From Acinetobacter boissieri (GTDB lineage: Bacteria; Pseudomonadota; Gammaproteobacteria; Pseudomonadales; Moraxellaceae), in the NCBI RefSeq assembly GCF_900096955.1, contig NZ_FMYL01000014.1:1-56209 (forward strand): a stretch of DNA of 56,209 bases, in the 5' to 3' direction. Below, piece after piece: positions 46,930-56,209 of the stretch. Below the pieces are notes generated by a model. That model was not told the DNA's origin and did not search any database. It saw only the letters and a program-made list of their open reading frames with translations. Numbering within the stretch: the first letter of the stretch is position 1; each line of letters opens with the position of its first letter. A program made the translations under genes and the position numbers.

Positions 46930-47181
46930 TTAACTTTCTTTAGTAAAAAAGTTATATGCAACCAATACTAAAATTGCACCTACGACAGAGGCAACAAAGC
47001 CTGCTGATGAGTTTTCACCATAAATATGTAGAAAACGTCCTGCATAGGTTGCAACAAAAGAACCTAAAATACCTAAGCCGGCAGTGACAAAAAATCCCGC
47101 TTTGTCTTCACCAGGATACAGTGCGCGTGCAATTAAACCTGCAAAAAAACCAATTAATATTGTTACTATAATGTGCCACAT
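46930..47181 (-). CDS. GlsB/YeaQ/YmgE family membrane protein
   Basis: Small inner-membrane protein of the transglycosylase-associated (GlsB/YeaQ/YmgE) family. The 83 residues form three hydrophobic helices with the family motif GFFAGLIARALYPGEDKAG and GILGSFVATYAGR. Function is unknown; relatives are often stress-induced. It lies convergent to the DsbC-like gene, 12 bases away, and downstream of hpt on the same strand with a 110-bp gap. Confidence 0.88.
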   Translation of the reverse strand: MWHIIVTILIGFFAGLIARALYPGEDKAGFFVTAGLGILGSFVATYAGRFLHIYGENSSAGFVASVVGAILVLVAYNFFTKES

Positions 47182-47290
47182 ATTTTTAACTCCAAGTTCA
47201 TTCTTCTAATTATTTTCATATTAGCAAAGTTGTAACTACAGACCGTGCAAATTTTGAGACAGTCTGTATTGTTTTTGTGCCAGAGGTAAT

Positions 47291-47821
47291 TTATAGACCA
47301 ATTTCACCAATAAATGGTATGTGACGATACTTTTGGTTGTAGTCAAGGCCATAGCCCACAATAAAACGGTCTTCGACTTCAAAACCTAAAAAACGTACAT
47401 CAAGTTCAATTTCACGGCGTGAAGGCTTACTTACTAAAGTGCACAATTCAATTGAATTTGGGTTGCGAGTTTTGAGCATTTCCATGACTTTACTCAGTGT
47501 TCTGCCTGAGTCAATAATGTCTTCAACAACAATCACATCTTTGCCTTCAATATCACCATCTAAATCTTTTAAGATTTTAACATCACGTGTAGATACAGTA
47601 CTGGTACCACCATAGCTAGATACGGTCATAAAGTCTAATTCATGTGGTTTTTCAATCGCACGACACAGGTCAGCCATAAAAATTACCGAACCACGCAGTA
47701 GGCCAATTAAGACAAGCTCTTTGTTGCTGTTGGCATAAAATTGGTTGATTGCTGCACCAAGCTGTTTTACTTTCGCTTGAATGTCATCAGCAGAAATCAT
47801 CACGTTCATTTGAACAGTCAT
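47291..47821 (-). CDS. hpt: hypoxanthine phosphoribosyltransferase
   Basis: Converts hypoxanthine (and often guanine) with PRPP to IMP or GMP in purine salvage. The 176-residue type I phosphoribosyltransferase has the flexible-loop region FMTVSSYGG, the PRPP motif VIVVEDIIDSGRTL near residue 100, and the base-binding FEVEDRFIVGYGLDY near 155. Length is usual. It lies downstream of guaD on the same strand, but a terminator separates them. Confidence 0.95.
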   Translation of the reverse strand: MTVQMNVMISADDIQAKVKQLGAAINQFYANSNKELVLIGLLRGSVIFMADLCRAIEKPHELDFMTVSSYGGTSTVSTRDVKILKDLDGDIEGKDVIVVEDIIDSGRTLSKVMEMLKTRNPNSIELCTLVSKPSRREIELDVRFLGFEVEDRFIVGYGLDYNQKYRHIPFIGEIGL

Positions 47822-47844
47822 TGCATAAACCCTATGTACGAATA

Positions 47845-47870
47845 AAAAAGGTGTTGCCTTGCAACACCTA
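47845..47870 (-). terminator. intrinsic terminator of guaD
   Basis: Read on the minus strand: GGTGTTGC, a three-base loop, GCAACACC, then six T. It lies about 65 bases after the guaD stop. Confidence 0.85.
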
Positions 47871-47934
47871 AACAGTCAACGATAGTTTAAAACAAAATGA
47901 ATCTTGATGCATCTGTAGATTCAAATTTGCCTAT

Positions 47935-49263
47935 TTATGTCGTAAGACTTGATGAGTAAACCTTTTGACCATTCACGTATGTAGCCACAATATTGCGGTC
48001 ATCCCCTAAAGTAAACAAAGCAAATAAGTGATCTTCAATTGTACTTGCATGGCTTTGACGCAACTGCTGTAATGGTGTTGCATTTAAATCAATCACAATA
48101 AAATCAGCTTCTTTACCTACGTTGAAGTTACCCAAACAATCCTCTAAATCTAAAGATTTTGCTCCACCAAGTGTTGCGTGATAAAACGCCTCAAATGCTG
48201 AAAGCGTGTCGCCTTGTAACTGCTGTACTTTATAAGCTTCGCCAAGAGTTTGTAGCTGTGAAAAAGACGTCCCCGCACCGACATCTGTGCCTAAACCAAC
48301 TTTAACGCCATGTTGCCATGCTTTACGTAATGGAAATAAACCACTACCTAAAAATAAATTGGAAGTAGGACAAAAAGCAATTGCAGAGTCTGTGTCATGC
48401 ATACATTTCCATTCATCTTCATTTAAATGTACACAATGTGCAAAAACAGAACGTTCACCTGTTAAACCATATTGATGGTATACATCTAAATAGCCCGCAT
48501 GATGTGGAAATAGTGACTTTACCCACGCAATCTCATCTTTATTTTCACTTAAATGTGTATGCACATACACGCTTGGAAATTCTTGTTTTAATTGACCGGC
48601 CAATGACAATTGCGCATCGGTTGATGTTGGTGCAAAACGTGGGGTGATGGCATATAAAGCACGGCCTTTTTCATGCCACTTTTCAATCAGTTGTTTAGAC
48701 TCTGTATAACTAGATTGTGCTGTATCACATAATGTTTCAGGTGCATGGCGGTCCATCATGACTTTACCTGCAATCAAACGCATATTTTTACTGGCAGCAA
48801 CTTCAAATAAAGCATCTACAGATTCAGGGTGAACTGTGCAAAAAACCAATGCTGTAGTCGTACCATTTTTAAGTAGTTCATTGACAAAAAATGAGGCAAT
48901 TTGATCTGCGTACGCTTTGTCTTTAAATTTAATTTCTGTAGGGAATGTATAATTATTCAGCCAGCTGAGTAGTTGTTCACCATAAGCTCCCATCATTTCA
49001 GTTTGAGGGAAGTGAATATGTGTATCAATAAAGCCCGGGGTAATCAGTTGGTCGGGGTAATGTGCTACGGCAACGCCATCAAGTAATTTAGGGTCGACAT
49101 CAGCCCATGCACCAAACCAAACAATTTTTCCTGCGTTAGAGAGTAATAGCCCATCTTCAATATAACGAATGTGTGAAGCAATGTCTTCAGGTTGAGAAGC
49201 TGTATGCTGAATATCTAAAAAACGGCCACGAACCGCTTGTGTGTCTGCATTATGCATAGACAT
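47935..49263 (-). CDS. guaD: guanine deaminase
   Basis: Zinc hydrolase that deaminates guanine to xanthine. The 442 residues belong to the amidohydrolase superfamily. Metal-binding DTHIHFPQ is near residue 82. The substrate-binding region and Zn ligands are in HTHLSENKDEI near 240 and FAHCVHLNE near 278. The aspartate is in GLGTDVGAGTS near 330. The ending DFIVIDLNATP is typical. ATG 49263 or 49257 could start. With hpt and the nucleotidase it belongs to purine catabolism and salvage. No xanthine dehydrogenase genes are beside it. Confidence 0.95.
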   Translation of the reverse strand: MSMHNADTQAVRGRFLDIQHTASQPEDIASHIRYIEDGLLLSNAGKIVWFGAWADVDPKLLDGVAVAHYPDQLITPGFIDTHIHFPQTEMMGAYGEQLLSWLNNYTFPTEIKFKDKAYADQIASFFVNELLKNGTTTALVFCTVHPESVDALFEVAASKNMRLIAGKVMMDRHAPETLCDTAQSSYTESKQLIEKWHEKGRALYAITPRFAPTSTDAQLSLAGQLKQEFPSVYVHTHLSENKDEIAWVKSLFPHHAGYLDVYHQYGLTGERSVFAHCVHLNEDEWKCMHDTDSAIAFCPTSNLFLGSGLFPLRKAWQHGVKVGLGTDVGAGTSFSQLQTLGEAYKVQQLQGDTLSAFEAFYHATLGGAKSLDLEDCLGNFNVGKEADFIVIDLNATPLQQLRQSHASTIEDHLFALFTLGDDRNIVATYVNGQKVYSSSLTT

Positions 49264-49562
49264 AAAAGTAACCTACAATCTAATTTTTTCGCTTGATTGT
49301 AGCGTATTTTTTATAAAAAACTTGAATTTAGCTACGTAGACGAAATTTTTAAATTCCAGATGCTACAACGAAGTATATTGCACCACTATTAAGTTTTTTA
49401 TCATCGCATACTGTTAAACAATTAGAACCCAAATAAATCTAGTATGTTTCACTAAATTATATTTGTTGTGCTGTGTATGTCACATATTAATCTGGTTTTA
49501 AATTTTTCTAAAACAATAATAATAAAAGTAAATTTAATGTCTTATCTTTAGGAGGGCAAACT

Positions 49563-51224
49563 ATGCTAACGGAAATACTTCAAGATATTCATACTGTAGC
49601 TGATATTTCAGCCTTAAATTCTCTCACGTTAAATGATCAAGATATAGTATTCGTTAAAGATCAACATAGCGGAGGAATCTTTGTTTATAAAGCAAACCTT
49701 AATGTATCACCTGATCAAGGACGGATTATTGCTGATACAAACAATCGCATTTTTATTCGATTAGAGCAGACGGCTCTACACCCGACTTGGTATGGCGCTA
49801 TTGGAGATGGTGTGGCAGATGATACTAGTGCGATCCAGAGTTGGTTTAATCATGGTGGTCGTATATTAGAAGGATCATATAAAGTAACAGATGTTAATTT
49901 AATTCTAAATTTAAGAATAACCTCGGGTAATGGCGGTTTATTCTATAAAAATATTCTCTATCCTGCAGGTAATATTGTTAACCAATTTATTCAACTGCCT
50001 GTACCTAGTGTATTTCCAACCATTCATGATGCTGTTGAGTGGTTAGACATTAAACGAGTGGTTGGCAGTGGTGGCGTAGATATTCTGATTGCTGATGGTA
50101 CATACGCAATTAACCACCCAATTCAGCCTAAATGGTTAGATGGACAACTTATTTCAATAAGAGGGAATGAATCGCAACCGAATCGTGTAATTTTGAATTT
50201 AGATAATACAAATAATAATGATTGTTTCTTATTTACCTCTGGAGTAGGTATCAGTTGGTTAAATGGATTTCAAATTCAAGGTGTAAATGGCTGGGTTTCA
50301 CAAGGTGTGTGGAATACACAGTGTTATGGTGCAGGTATTCGGGCAGTGGGTGGCTGTAATGTGAAGTGTGGTATTGCCATAATGATTGATAAGGTTTATT
50401 ACGGTATTCGCTCGATGCAAGGCTCTACGATTCATGCAAATGTGTCAGAATATGATGGGTCTCAAGGGGGAGGAGTGAAAGTAACTAATGCGGGCGATGT
50501 CGCTTTTCATGCATACAATGCGGCATTAGAGTGTATGGGTGCCGAGGCTTATTACACTGGACACACGTCAGAGGGTTTAGGTTTTGGTTTTTGTGCTGAA
50601 GCTGGCGGCATGATTATTTGTGAATATGCAAAGGCAGTTGGTAATGAAAAAGCAGGTTTTTATGCATTATCAAATGGCACAACATGGGCACACGGCGTAG
50701 ATTCAAATAATAATCAATATGGTGTACTGGCTTGGGGTGGCTCTGTAGAGTGTAATAGTTTGGGCAAAGCGATAACGACAATTTATCAAAATAAAAGCCA
50801 TGGCATTTACGCAACGAAAAGAGGGTTTATTGGCGCAAATGGTGCTTTGGCCAGTGAAAACTCGGGCTGTGGCTTTATTGCAAATACAAGTTCTTTCATT
50901 GATATGACAGATACTGTATCTACAAAAAACACCTTACATGGCTATAGTGCTGAAACAAATGCAACCCTCGATGGTGACAATGCTCGAGCAGAAAATAATG
51001 TAATTAATGGATTCAATGCACAATCTGGGGCTGTTTTACAGGGGCAAAACCTATCTGCGAATAGCAATCAAGCCAATGGATACTATGCACGTACTGGTGG
51101 ATGTATGTTTACCATAGGCATGGCAGGAATTAATAATGGTAACTTTTCATCTCCACAACCACAAATAGAAACAGATACATTTAAAATTGAAAATATGGGT
51201 AGCTTTATTTCATTATCCCCATAG
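49563..51224 (+). CDS. orphan right-handed beta-helix protein, phage tailspike-like
   Basis: 553-residue protein with a tailspike-like N-terminal connector (DQDIVFVKDQHSGGIFVYKA, about 25-45), the Pectate_lyase_3 hallmark WYGAIGDGVADDTSAIQ near 78-95, and a long right-handed beta-helix (about 150-530) rich in Gly/Asn turns. No signal peptide, so a cytoplasmic origin or phage particle is indicated. Phage depolymerases with this layout cleave capsular polysaccharide. No capsid, tail or lysis genes are near, so it is probably a domesticated or stranded phage gene. Catalytic residues cannot be named. An AGGAGGG site lies 7 bases before the ATG, so translation may be strong. The 299-bp gap upstream holds nothing I recognise. 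Confidence 0.75.
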   Translation: MLTEILQDIHTVADISALNSLTLNDQDIVFVKDQHSGGIFVYKANLNVSPDQGRIIADTNNRIFIRLEQTALHPTWYGAIGDGVADDTSAIQSWFNHGGRILEGSYKVTDVNLILNLRITSGNGGLFYKNILYPAGNIVNQFIQLPVPSVFPTIHDAVEWLDIKRVVGSGGVDILIADGTYAINHPIQPKWLDGQLISIRGNESQPNRVILNLDNTNNNDCFLFTSGVGISWLNGFQIQGVNGWVSQGVWNTQCYGAGIRAVGGCNVKCGIAIMIDKVYYGIRSMQGSTIHANVSEYDGSQGGGVKVTNAGDVAFHAYNAALECMGAEAYYTGHTSEGLGFGFCAEAGGMIICEYAKAVGNEKAGFYALSNGTTWAHGVDSNNNQYGVLAWGGSVECNSLGKAITTIYQNKSHGIYATKRGFIGANGALASENSGCGFIANTSSFIDMTDTVSTKNTLHGYSAETNATLDGDNARAENNVINGFNAQSGAVLQGQNLSANSNQANGYYARTGGCMFTIGMAGINNGNFSSPQPQIETDTFKIENMGSFISLSP

Positions 51225-51344
51225 ATGCATTCACCTCGCTGTGAAGCCTATGTGTGTTTAGATTTCATGATCAATATTTTTTATAAATAACTGATGACAG
51301 CATCATGCAAGTTGTATTTTGAGTTTTTATATAAAGCGTAAATG

Positions 51345-51374
51345 ATTAAGGCATGTTATTACACATGCCTTAAT
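51345..51374. terminator. 12-bp perfect hairpin between beta-helix gene and alx-like gene
   Basis: ATTAAGGCATGT and ACATGCCTTAAT around a 6-base loop, followed on the plus strand by TGTTGTTTTATTT. It lies between two convergent genes. Confidence 0.6.
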
Positions 51375-51392
51375 TGTTGTTTTATTTAAACA

Positions 51393-52364
51393 TTACTTAT
51401 TTTGAAGTTGTTTGTCATGTCGTAAAGATAATACTGCTGTGACCACTAACACTAAAGCAATAAAGCTCAGTGAAATCCAAATTGGCATGTGGAATACATC
51501 AAGCATTAACATCTTAAAGCCAATAAACAATAAAATAATACCTAAACCATAAGGCAAATAGCGCATTTTCTCAGCCGCACCAGAGAGCAAAAAGAACATC
51601 GCTCTTAAACCCAAAATTGCCATTAAATTTGCACTAAGTACAATAAATGGATCTTTAGTCACTGCAAATATTGCTGGAATAGAGTCGACTGCAAAAATAA
51701 CATCTGAAAATTCTACTAAAATTAGTACAATCAACAGCGGTGTAAAAAATAACTTCCCTTGCTCACGTACAGTAAACGCAGAGCCTCTCAGTGTAGATGT
51801 AATTGGTACGTGTTTACGCAACCATTTTAGCAATGCCATGTCTTCAATATTTGGGTCATCATCTTGGCCTTTTAAAAACTTAAAGCCGGTGTAAACCAAA
51901 AATGCACCAAAAATATATAAAATCCATGAAAATTCTTGAATGAGCCAAGCACCCAAGAAAATAAAGATCGTTCTTAAAATAATTGCACCGAGTACGCCGT
52001 ATAACAACACACGGCGTTGTAATGCAGGTGGAATGGCAAATGCAGAGAAAATCATGAGCCAAACAAATACATTATCAATTGCTAAAGATTTTTCTAATAA
52101 ATAGCCAGTGACATATTCAAGCGTTTTTTGATTGGCAATCTCTACGCCCATCGTTTGTTTGAGATAGAGCCATAAGCCACCCGCAAACAACATAGCAACA
52201 CTGACCCACGCAATACTCCAATACGCAGCTTGCTTTAAAGGGACGGGTTCCTGACTACCATCAACGTGTTCTTTTTGCTTAAAACCTAAAAAATCAACGA
52301 GTAACATGACTGTGACGATGCCGAAAAACACCAAGTACAGCCAAATATTGCCGATAGAGTCCAT
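51393..52364 (-). CDS. TerC/Alx family membrane protein (probable manganese exporter)
   Basis: TerC-family proteins with a yybP-ykoY riboswitch are linked to manganese efflux. From ATG 52364 the product is 323 aa with about nine membrane helices. The family motifs include ESKSLAIDNVFVWLMIF-like LEKSLAIDNVFVW near 80 (conserved DN) and LILVEFSDVIFAVDSIPAIFAV near 210 (conserved E and D residues). ATG 52364 has GGGGAG six bases upstream; the longer frame to ATG 52391 would begin directly at the riboswitch terminator T-run and is rejected. Expression is likely turned on by manganese or high pH. Confidence 0.9.
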   Translation of the reverse strand: MDSIGNIWLYLVFFGIVTVMLLVDFLGFKQKEHVDGSQEPVPLKQAAYWSIAWVSVAMLFAGGLWLYLKQTMGVEIANQKTLEYVTGYLLEKSLAIDNVFVWLMIFSAFAIPPALQRRVLLYGVLGAIILRTIFIFLGAWLIQEFSWILYIFGAFLVYTGFKFLKGQDDDPNIEDMALLKWLRKHVPITSTLRGSAFTVREQGKLFFTPLLIVLILVEFSDVIFAVDSIPAIFAVTKDPFIVLSANLMAILGLRAMFFLLSGAAEKMRYLPYGLGIILLFIGFKMLMLDVFHMPIWISLSFIALVLVVTAVLSLRHDKQLQNK

Positions 52365-52391
52365 ATGATCTCCCCATCTAGCATTGGCCAT

Positions 52392-52572
52392 AAAAAAACC
52401 TTGACCAGTTGCCAGATGATAATTGAATCTTCTGTAACAACATGATCAAGGTCTTGCCTACATTACAGAAACGACCGTAATGCTCAGGCACCGACTTTGC
52501 AAGCAAAGCGTAATGACGATACCTGACGCCCATGTGTAACACCTAGGCTTGAAGGAGGCTACTCCCCTTGTC
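52392..52572 (-). ncRNA. yybP-ykoY (manganese) riboswitch with terminator
   Basis: Read on the minus strand the aptamer (about 52572 to 52443) starts CAAGGGGAGTAGCC, the family's hallmark, and ends GTAGGCAAGACCTTG, matching the 3' side of the E. coli alx element. The 5' CAAGG pairs with the 3' CCTTG to close P1. The same 3' strand ACCTTGATCA can instead pair with TGGTCAAGGT, which is followed by seven T (52392-52398), forming a terminator. The two structures exclude each other, which predicts a transcriptional ON switch for the downstream TerC/Alx gene. Confidence 0.88.
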
Positions 52573-52645
52573 AAACGAATTTTGTTTGGATAAATACTAC
52601 CCAATTTCGAACGATAATGACAGAAGCCATTTCAAAAATCAATCT

Positions 52646-54010
52646 TTAATCTGCTAAAGCATCCAGTAACTTTTGATGTAAACCGCCAAAGCTACCGTTA
52701 GACATAACAACAATTGCATCACCTGCATTTGCATGCTCAGATACATAATCAATAATCTGCGTTAATGACGAACATACTTGTGCATGATTCGTAGACGCTT
52801 CAATCACAGCACTTAAATCCCAGTCTAAACCTTCAGGCTGATACCAAACCACTTCATTTGCCAAGCGTGATGCATATGCCAATCCTGCTTTATGGCTTCC
52901 CATACGCATGGTATTTGATCGAGGTTCAATAATTGCCCACAGTTTACGCTCACCTAAACGCTTTCGTGCGCCGTCTAATGTGGTTTCAATCGCTGTTGGA
53001 TGATGTGCAAAGTCATCATAAACCTCTATACCACGTATGGTATCTAACAACTCCATACGGCGCTTCACACCACCAAAACAAGATAAAGCCACACAAGCAT
53101 CATCAATAGATACACCCACATGCGTAGATGCAGCAATTGTCGCTAAAGCATTGGCAACGCTGTGCTGCCCTGTCATTGTCCATTTGACTTCTGCAACTTT
53201 CGTTCCGTGTTCAAAAACATGAAAATGACTGCCATCTTCACATATTAATTCAGCAGATAAATAGACTGTACTATCTTTATGTAATGCTGTTCTTAGTACA
53301 GGTGTCCAACAGCCTTGAGCCAATACTTCGTCGATATGATGTTCTGTTATCGGTGCAATAATGCAACCTTGACTTGGAATAGTACGTACCAAATGATGAA
53401 ACTGTTTTTGAATGGCAGCTAAATCATCAAAAATATCTGCATGGTCAAACTCTAAATTATTTAAAATAGCTGTTTTAGGATGATAGTGAACGAATTTAGA
53501 GCGCTTATCAAAAAATGCTGAGTCGTACTCATCGGCCTCAACAACAAAGTATTCACCCCCACCTAAGCGGGCACTTTCTTTAAAACCTAGTGGTACACCA
53601 CCAATTAAAAAACCTGGATTTAATCCCGCATGTTCGAGTACCCATGCCAACATGGTTGTGGTGGTTGTTTTACCATGTGTTCCTGCAACACCAAGTACGT
53701 GCTTGCCTTGTAAAATATGGTCAGCTAAGAACTGTGGGCCCGAAACATATGGCAGCCCTGCATCTAACATATATTCAACCGCATCTATACCACGTTTCAT
53801 GGCATTACCCACAATTACGAGATCTGGATGTGGTTGTAAATGCGTACGATCGTAACCTTGCATTAATGTAATGTCTGCACGTTCTAACTGTGTCGACATG
53901 GGGGGGTAAACATTTAGATCAGAACCAGTGACCTTGTGGCCAAGATCTCGTGCTAACAATGCCAAAGACCCCATAAACGTGCCACAAATACCCAAAATAT
54001 GCAGATGCAT
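52646..54010 (-). CDS. mpl: UDP-MurNAc:L-Ala-gamma-D-Glu-meso-DAP ligase
   Basis: Recycles the murein tripeptide by joining it to UDP-MurNAc. The 454-residue Mur ligase has the N-terminal Rossmann domain (HLHILGICGTFMGSLALLARDLGH), the ATP motif VLGVAGTHGKTTTTTMLAW near 108, the central VEADEYDSAFFDKRSKF near 172, and the C-terminal VYDDFAHHPTAI near 340. The HHPTAI motif and the length fit Mpl rather than MurC. Single gene. AnmK elsewhere in the window acts in the same recycling route. Confidence 0.96.
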   Translation of the reverse strand: MHLHILGICGTFMGSLALLARDLGHKVTGSDLNVYPPMSTQLERADITLMQGYDRTHLQPHPDLVIVGNAMKRGIDAVEYMLDAGLPYVSGPQFLADHILQGKHVLGVAGTHGKTTTTTMLAWVLEHAGLNPGFLIGGVPLGFKESARLGGGEYFVVEADEYDSAFFDKRSKFVHYHPKTAILNNLEFDHADIFDDLAAIQKQFHHLVRTIPSQGCIIAPITEHHIDEVLAQGCWTPVLRTALHKDSTVYLSAELICEDGSHFHVFEHGTKVAEVKWTMTGQHSVANALATIAASTHVGVSIDDACVALSCFGGVKRRMELLDTIRGIEVYDDFAHHPTAIETTLDGARKRLGERKLWAIIEPRSNTMRMGSHKAGLAYASRLANEVVWYQPEGLDWDLSAVIEASTNHAQVCSSLTQIIDYVSEHANAGDAIVVMSNGSFGGLHQKLLDALAD

Positions 54011-54096
54011 AATGTTCTTACTCCAAATTCTTCCAATAACTATAAAAAAGACACATGTTGACGATCGTACGCCGTGAACTTAATAAACCGTAATGA

Positions 54097-55338
<1,242 letters not shown>

Positions 55339-55358
55339 CTAATCTTTACACAGTCAAA

Positions 55359-55934
55359 ATGATGAAAAAATATATTTTACTTACAAGCATATTGCTCAGT
55401 AGCTCAGCTTTTGCGGGTACGCATGTCAATATCGATACAAATGTAGGCCAAATTAGTATAGAGCTATATGATCAAGAAGCACCAATAACCACCAAAAACT
55501 TTCTGAAATATGTCAAAAAAGACTATTACAATGGCACTATATTTCATCGAGTTATTCCTGATTTTATGATTCAGGCTGGTGGTTTTGATCGAAACTTACA
55601 ACAAAAAGACACAGACCAACCCATTAAAAATGAAGCATCAAATGGCCTAAAAAACATAAGAGGAACCATTGCAATGGCAAGAACCAGTAATCCAAACTCA
55701 GCAACAGCACAGTTTTTTATTAATACACAGAGTAATAATGCTTTAGATCAAACCCCTTTTAATGATGGTTACACTGTATTTGGTAAAGTCACACAAGGCA
55801 TGCAAGTAGTAGATAAAATTTCACATGTGCAAACAACCAGATATGGTATGCAGCAGAACCTACCTATAGAACCAATAATTATTGAAAAAATAACAATAGA
55901 GCATATTGTTTTAAATAATCATAAAAATAAATAA
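55359..55934 (+). CDS. periplasmic peptidyl-prolyl cis-trans isomerase (cyclophilin)
   Basis: Catalyses proline isomerisation during periplasmic protein folding. From ATG 55359 the 191-residue product has a signal peptide (MKKYILLTSILLSSSAFA), then a cyclophilin domain with YYNGTIFHRVIPDFMIQAGGF (active-site Arg in FHRV), NSATAQFFINT, and FNDGYTVFGKVTQGMQVVD. This matches PpiA-type cyclophilins. A tandem ATG 55362 is possible; the TTG at 55320 would put 13 residues ahead of the signal peptide. A terminator hairpin follows. Confidence 0.94.
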   Translation: MMKKYILLTSILLSSSAFAGTHVNIDTNVGQISIELYDQEAPITTKNFLKYVKKDYYNGTIFHRVIPDFMIQAGGFDRNLQQKDTDQPIKNEASNGLKNIRGTIAMARTSNPNSATAQFFINTQSNNALDQTPFNDGYTVFGKVTQGMQVVDKISHVQTTRYGMQQNLPIEPIIIEKITIEHIVLNNHKNK

Positions 55935-55964
55935 GTATTATAAAACAATATCTTATTTATTTTT
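55924..55964 (+). terminator. terminator after cyclophilin gene
   Basis: AAAATAAATAAG and CTTATTTATTTT form a perfect AT-rich 12-bp stem around a 16-base loop, followed by T-rich DNA. The left arm overlaps the end of the reading frame. Confidence 0.55.
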
Positions 55965-56019
55965 GTTGCCTTTTTTAGTACAAAAAAAATACGCTTGACA
56001 AAATAACCCAGTAAAATGC

Positions 56020-56209
56020 TTGCGTAATAAAAATATTCACCTATAATGCACATCATTCCAACGCAATATAGATTAAACGAAGCGCTGAAAGTGCTAATTT
56101 TTATAGGTATTGTGGCTTACTGATGACGAATCAGTTAGACGATCATTAATAGAATTGAAGAACAACTTGTGTGGATTTTTACTAAGTTTTATCACTGATA
56201 TGAAATAAA
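56020..56209 (+). promoter_or_regulatory. probable rRNA operon promoter and leader, pointing right
   Basis: TTGCGT (56020-56025), 16 bases and TATAAT (56042-56047) can form a promoter. Downstream, GATCATTAATAG (56141-56152) followed by GAACAACTTGTGTGGATTTT (56160-56179) resembles the boxA region and the ACAATCTGTGTGGGCAC part of the E. coli 16S leader. GCTTACTGATGACGAATCAG (56115-56134) is an exact inverted copy of 1-20. The 16S gene would lie beyond the window, so the call rests on leader likeness and the duplicated segment. Confidence 0.5.

Overview
The window is a chromosomal origin region of a low-GC gammaproteobacterium, almost certainly Acinetobacter or a close Moraxellaceae relative. 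The basis is gene order (gyrB-recF-dnaN-dnaA | oriC | rpmH-rnpA-yidD-yidC-mnmE), the protein sequences as I recognise them, and neighbours such as anmK-tyrS and erpA. No database search was run, so species is not assigned.

Layout. 1-60 is a probable rRNA operon promoter and leader start pointing left. 500-3100 is grpE-dnaK with a sigma-32-like promoter before dnaK. 3230-16868 is mostly housekeeping: a FUSC-like membrane protein, a Nudix hydrolase, a lytic transglycosylase, purEK, a broken VOC/glyoxalase gene, a lipoprotein 5'-nucleotidase, tyrS/anmK, erpA, a YheS-type ABC-F ATPase, cytochrome b562 and a DedA protein. 16914-23181 is the dnaA-dnaN-recF-gyrB cluster on the minus strand. oriC (about 23244-23580) has five exact DnaA boxes and an AT-rich unwinding segment. 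rpmH to mnmE run rightward from it. Two parS-like sites lie at 15674 and 20088.

27753-43596 is a 15.8 kb genomic island inserted into the last codons of mnmE, flanked by 13-bp att repeats and carrying integrase arm-type sites. It encodes a tyrosine integrase, an AlpA-like regulator, a small HTH protein, a DUF927 helicase/primase-like ATPase, a RhuM protein, a class II Fic AMP transferase, a 55-residue zinc-ribbon protein, and a complete type I restriction-modification system (hsdM, hsdS, hsdR). Its non-coding DNA is unusually structured: an 11-copy TGTGACC/GGTCACA array behind the DUF927 gene (candidate replication origin), a 72-bp-period repeat before fic, and a TTGCRGTC series before hsdM. 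This is the most novel part of the window.

43600-55934 returns to the host chromosome: a cold shock protein, a tannase-like esterase, a DsbC-like protein, hpt and guaD (purine salvage), an orphan phage-tailspike-like beta-helix protein, a TerC/Alx membrane protein behind a yybP-ykoY (manganese) riboswitch, mpl, class III alcohol dehydrogenase and a periplasmic cyclophilin. The right end looks like a second rRNA operon leader pointing right. It shares an exact 20-bp inverted copy with the left end, so oriC lies between two rRNA operons that both point away from it.
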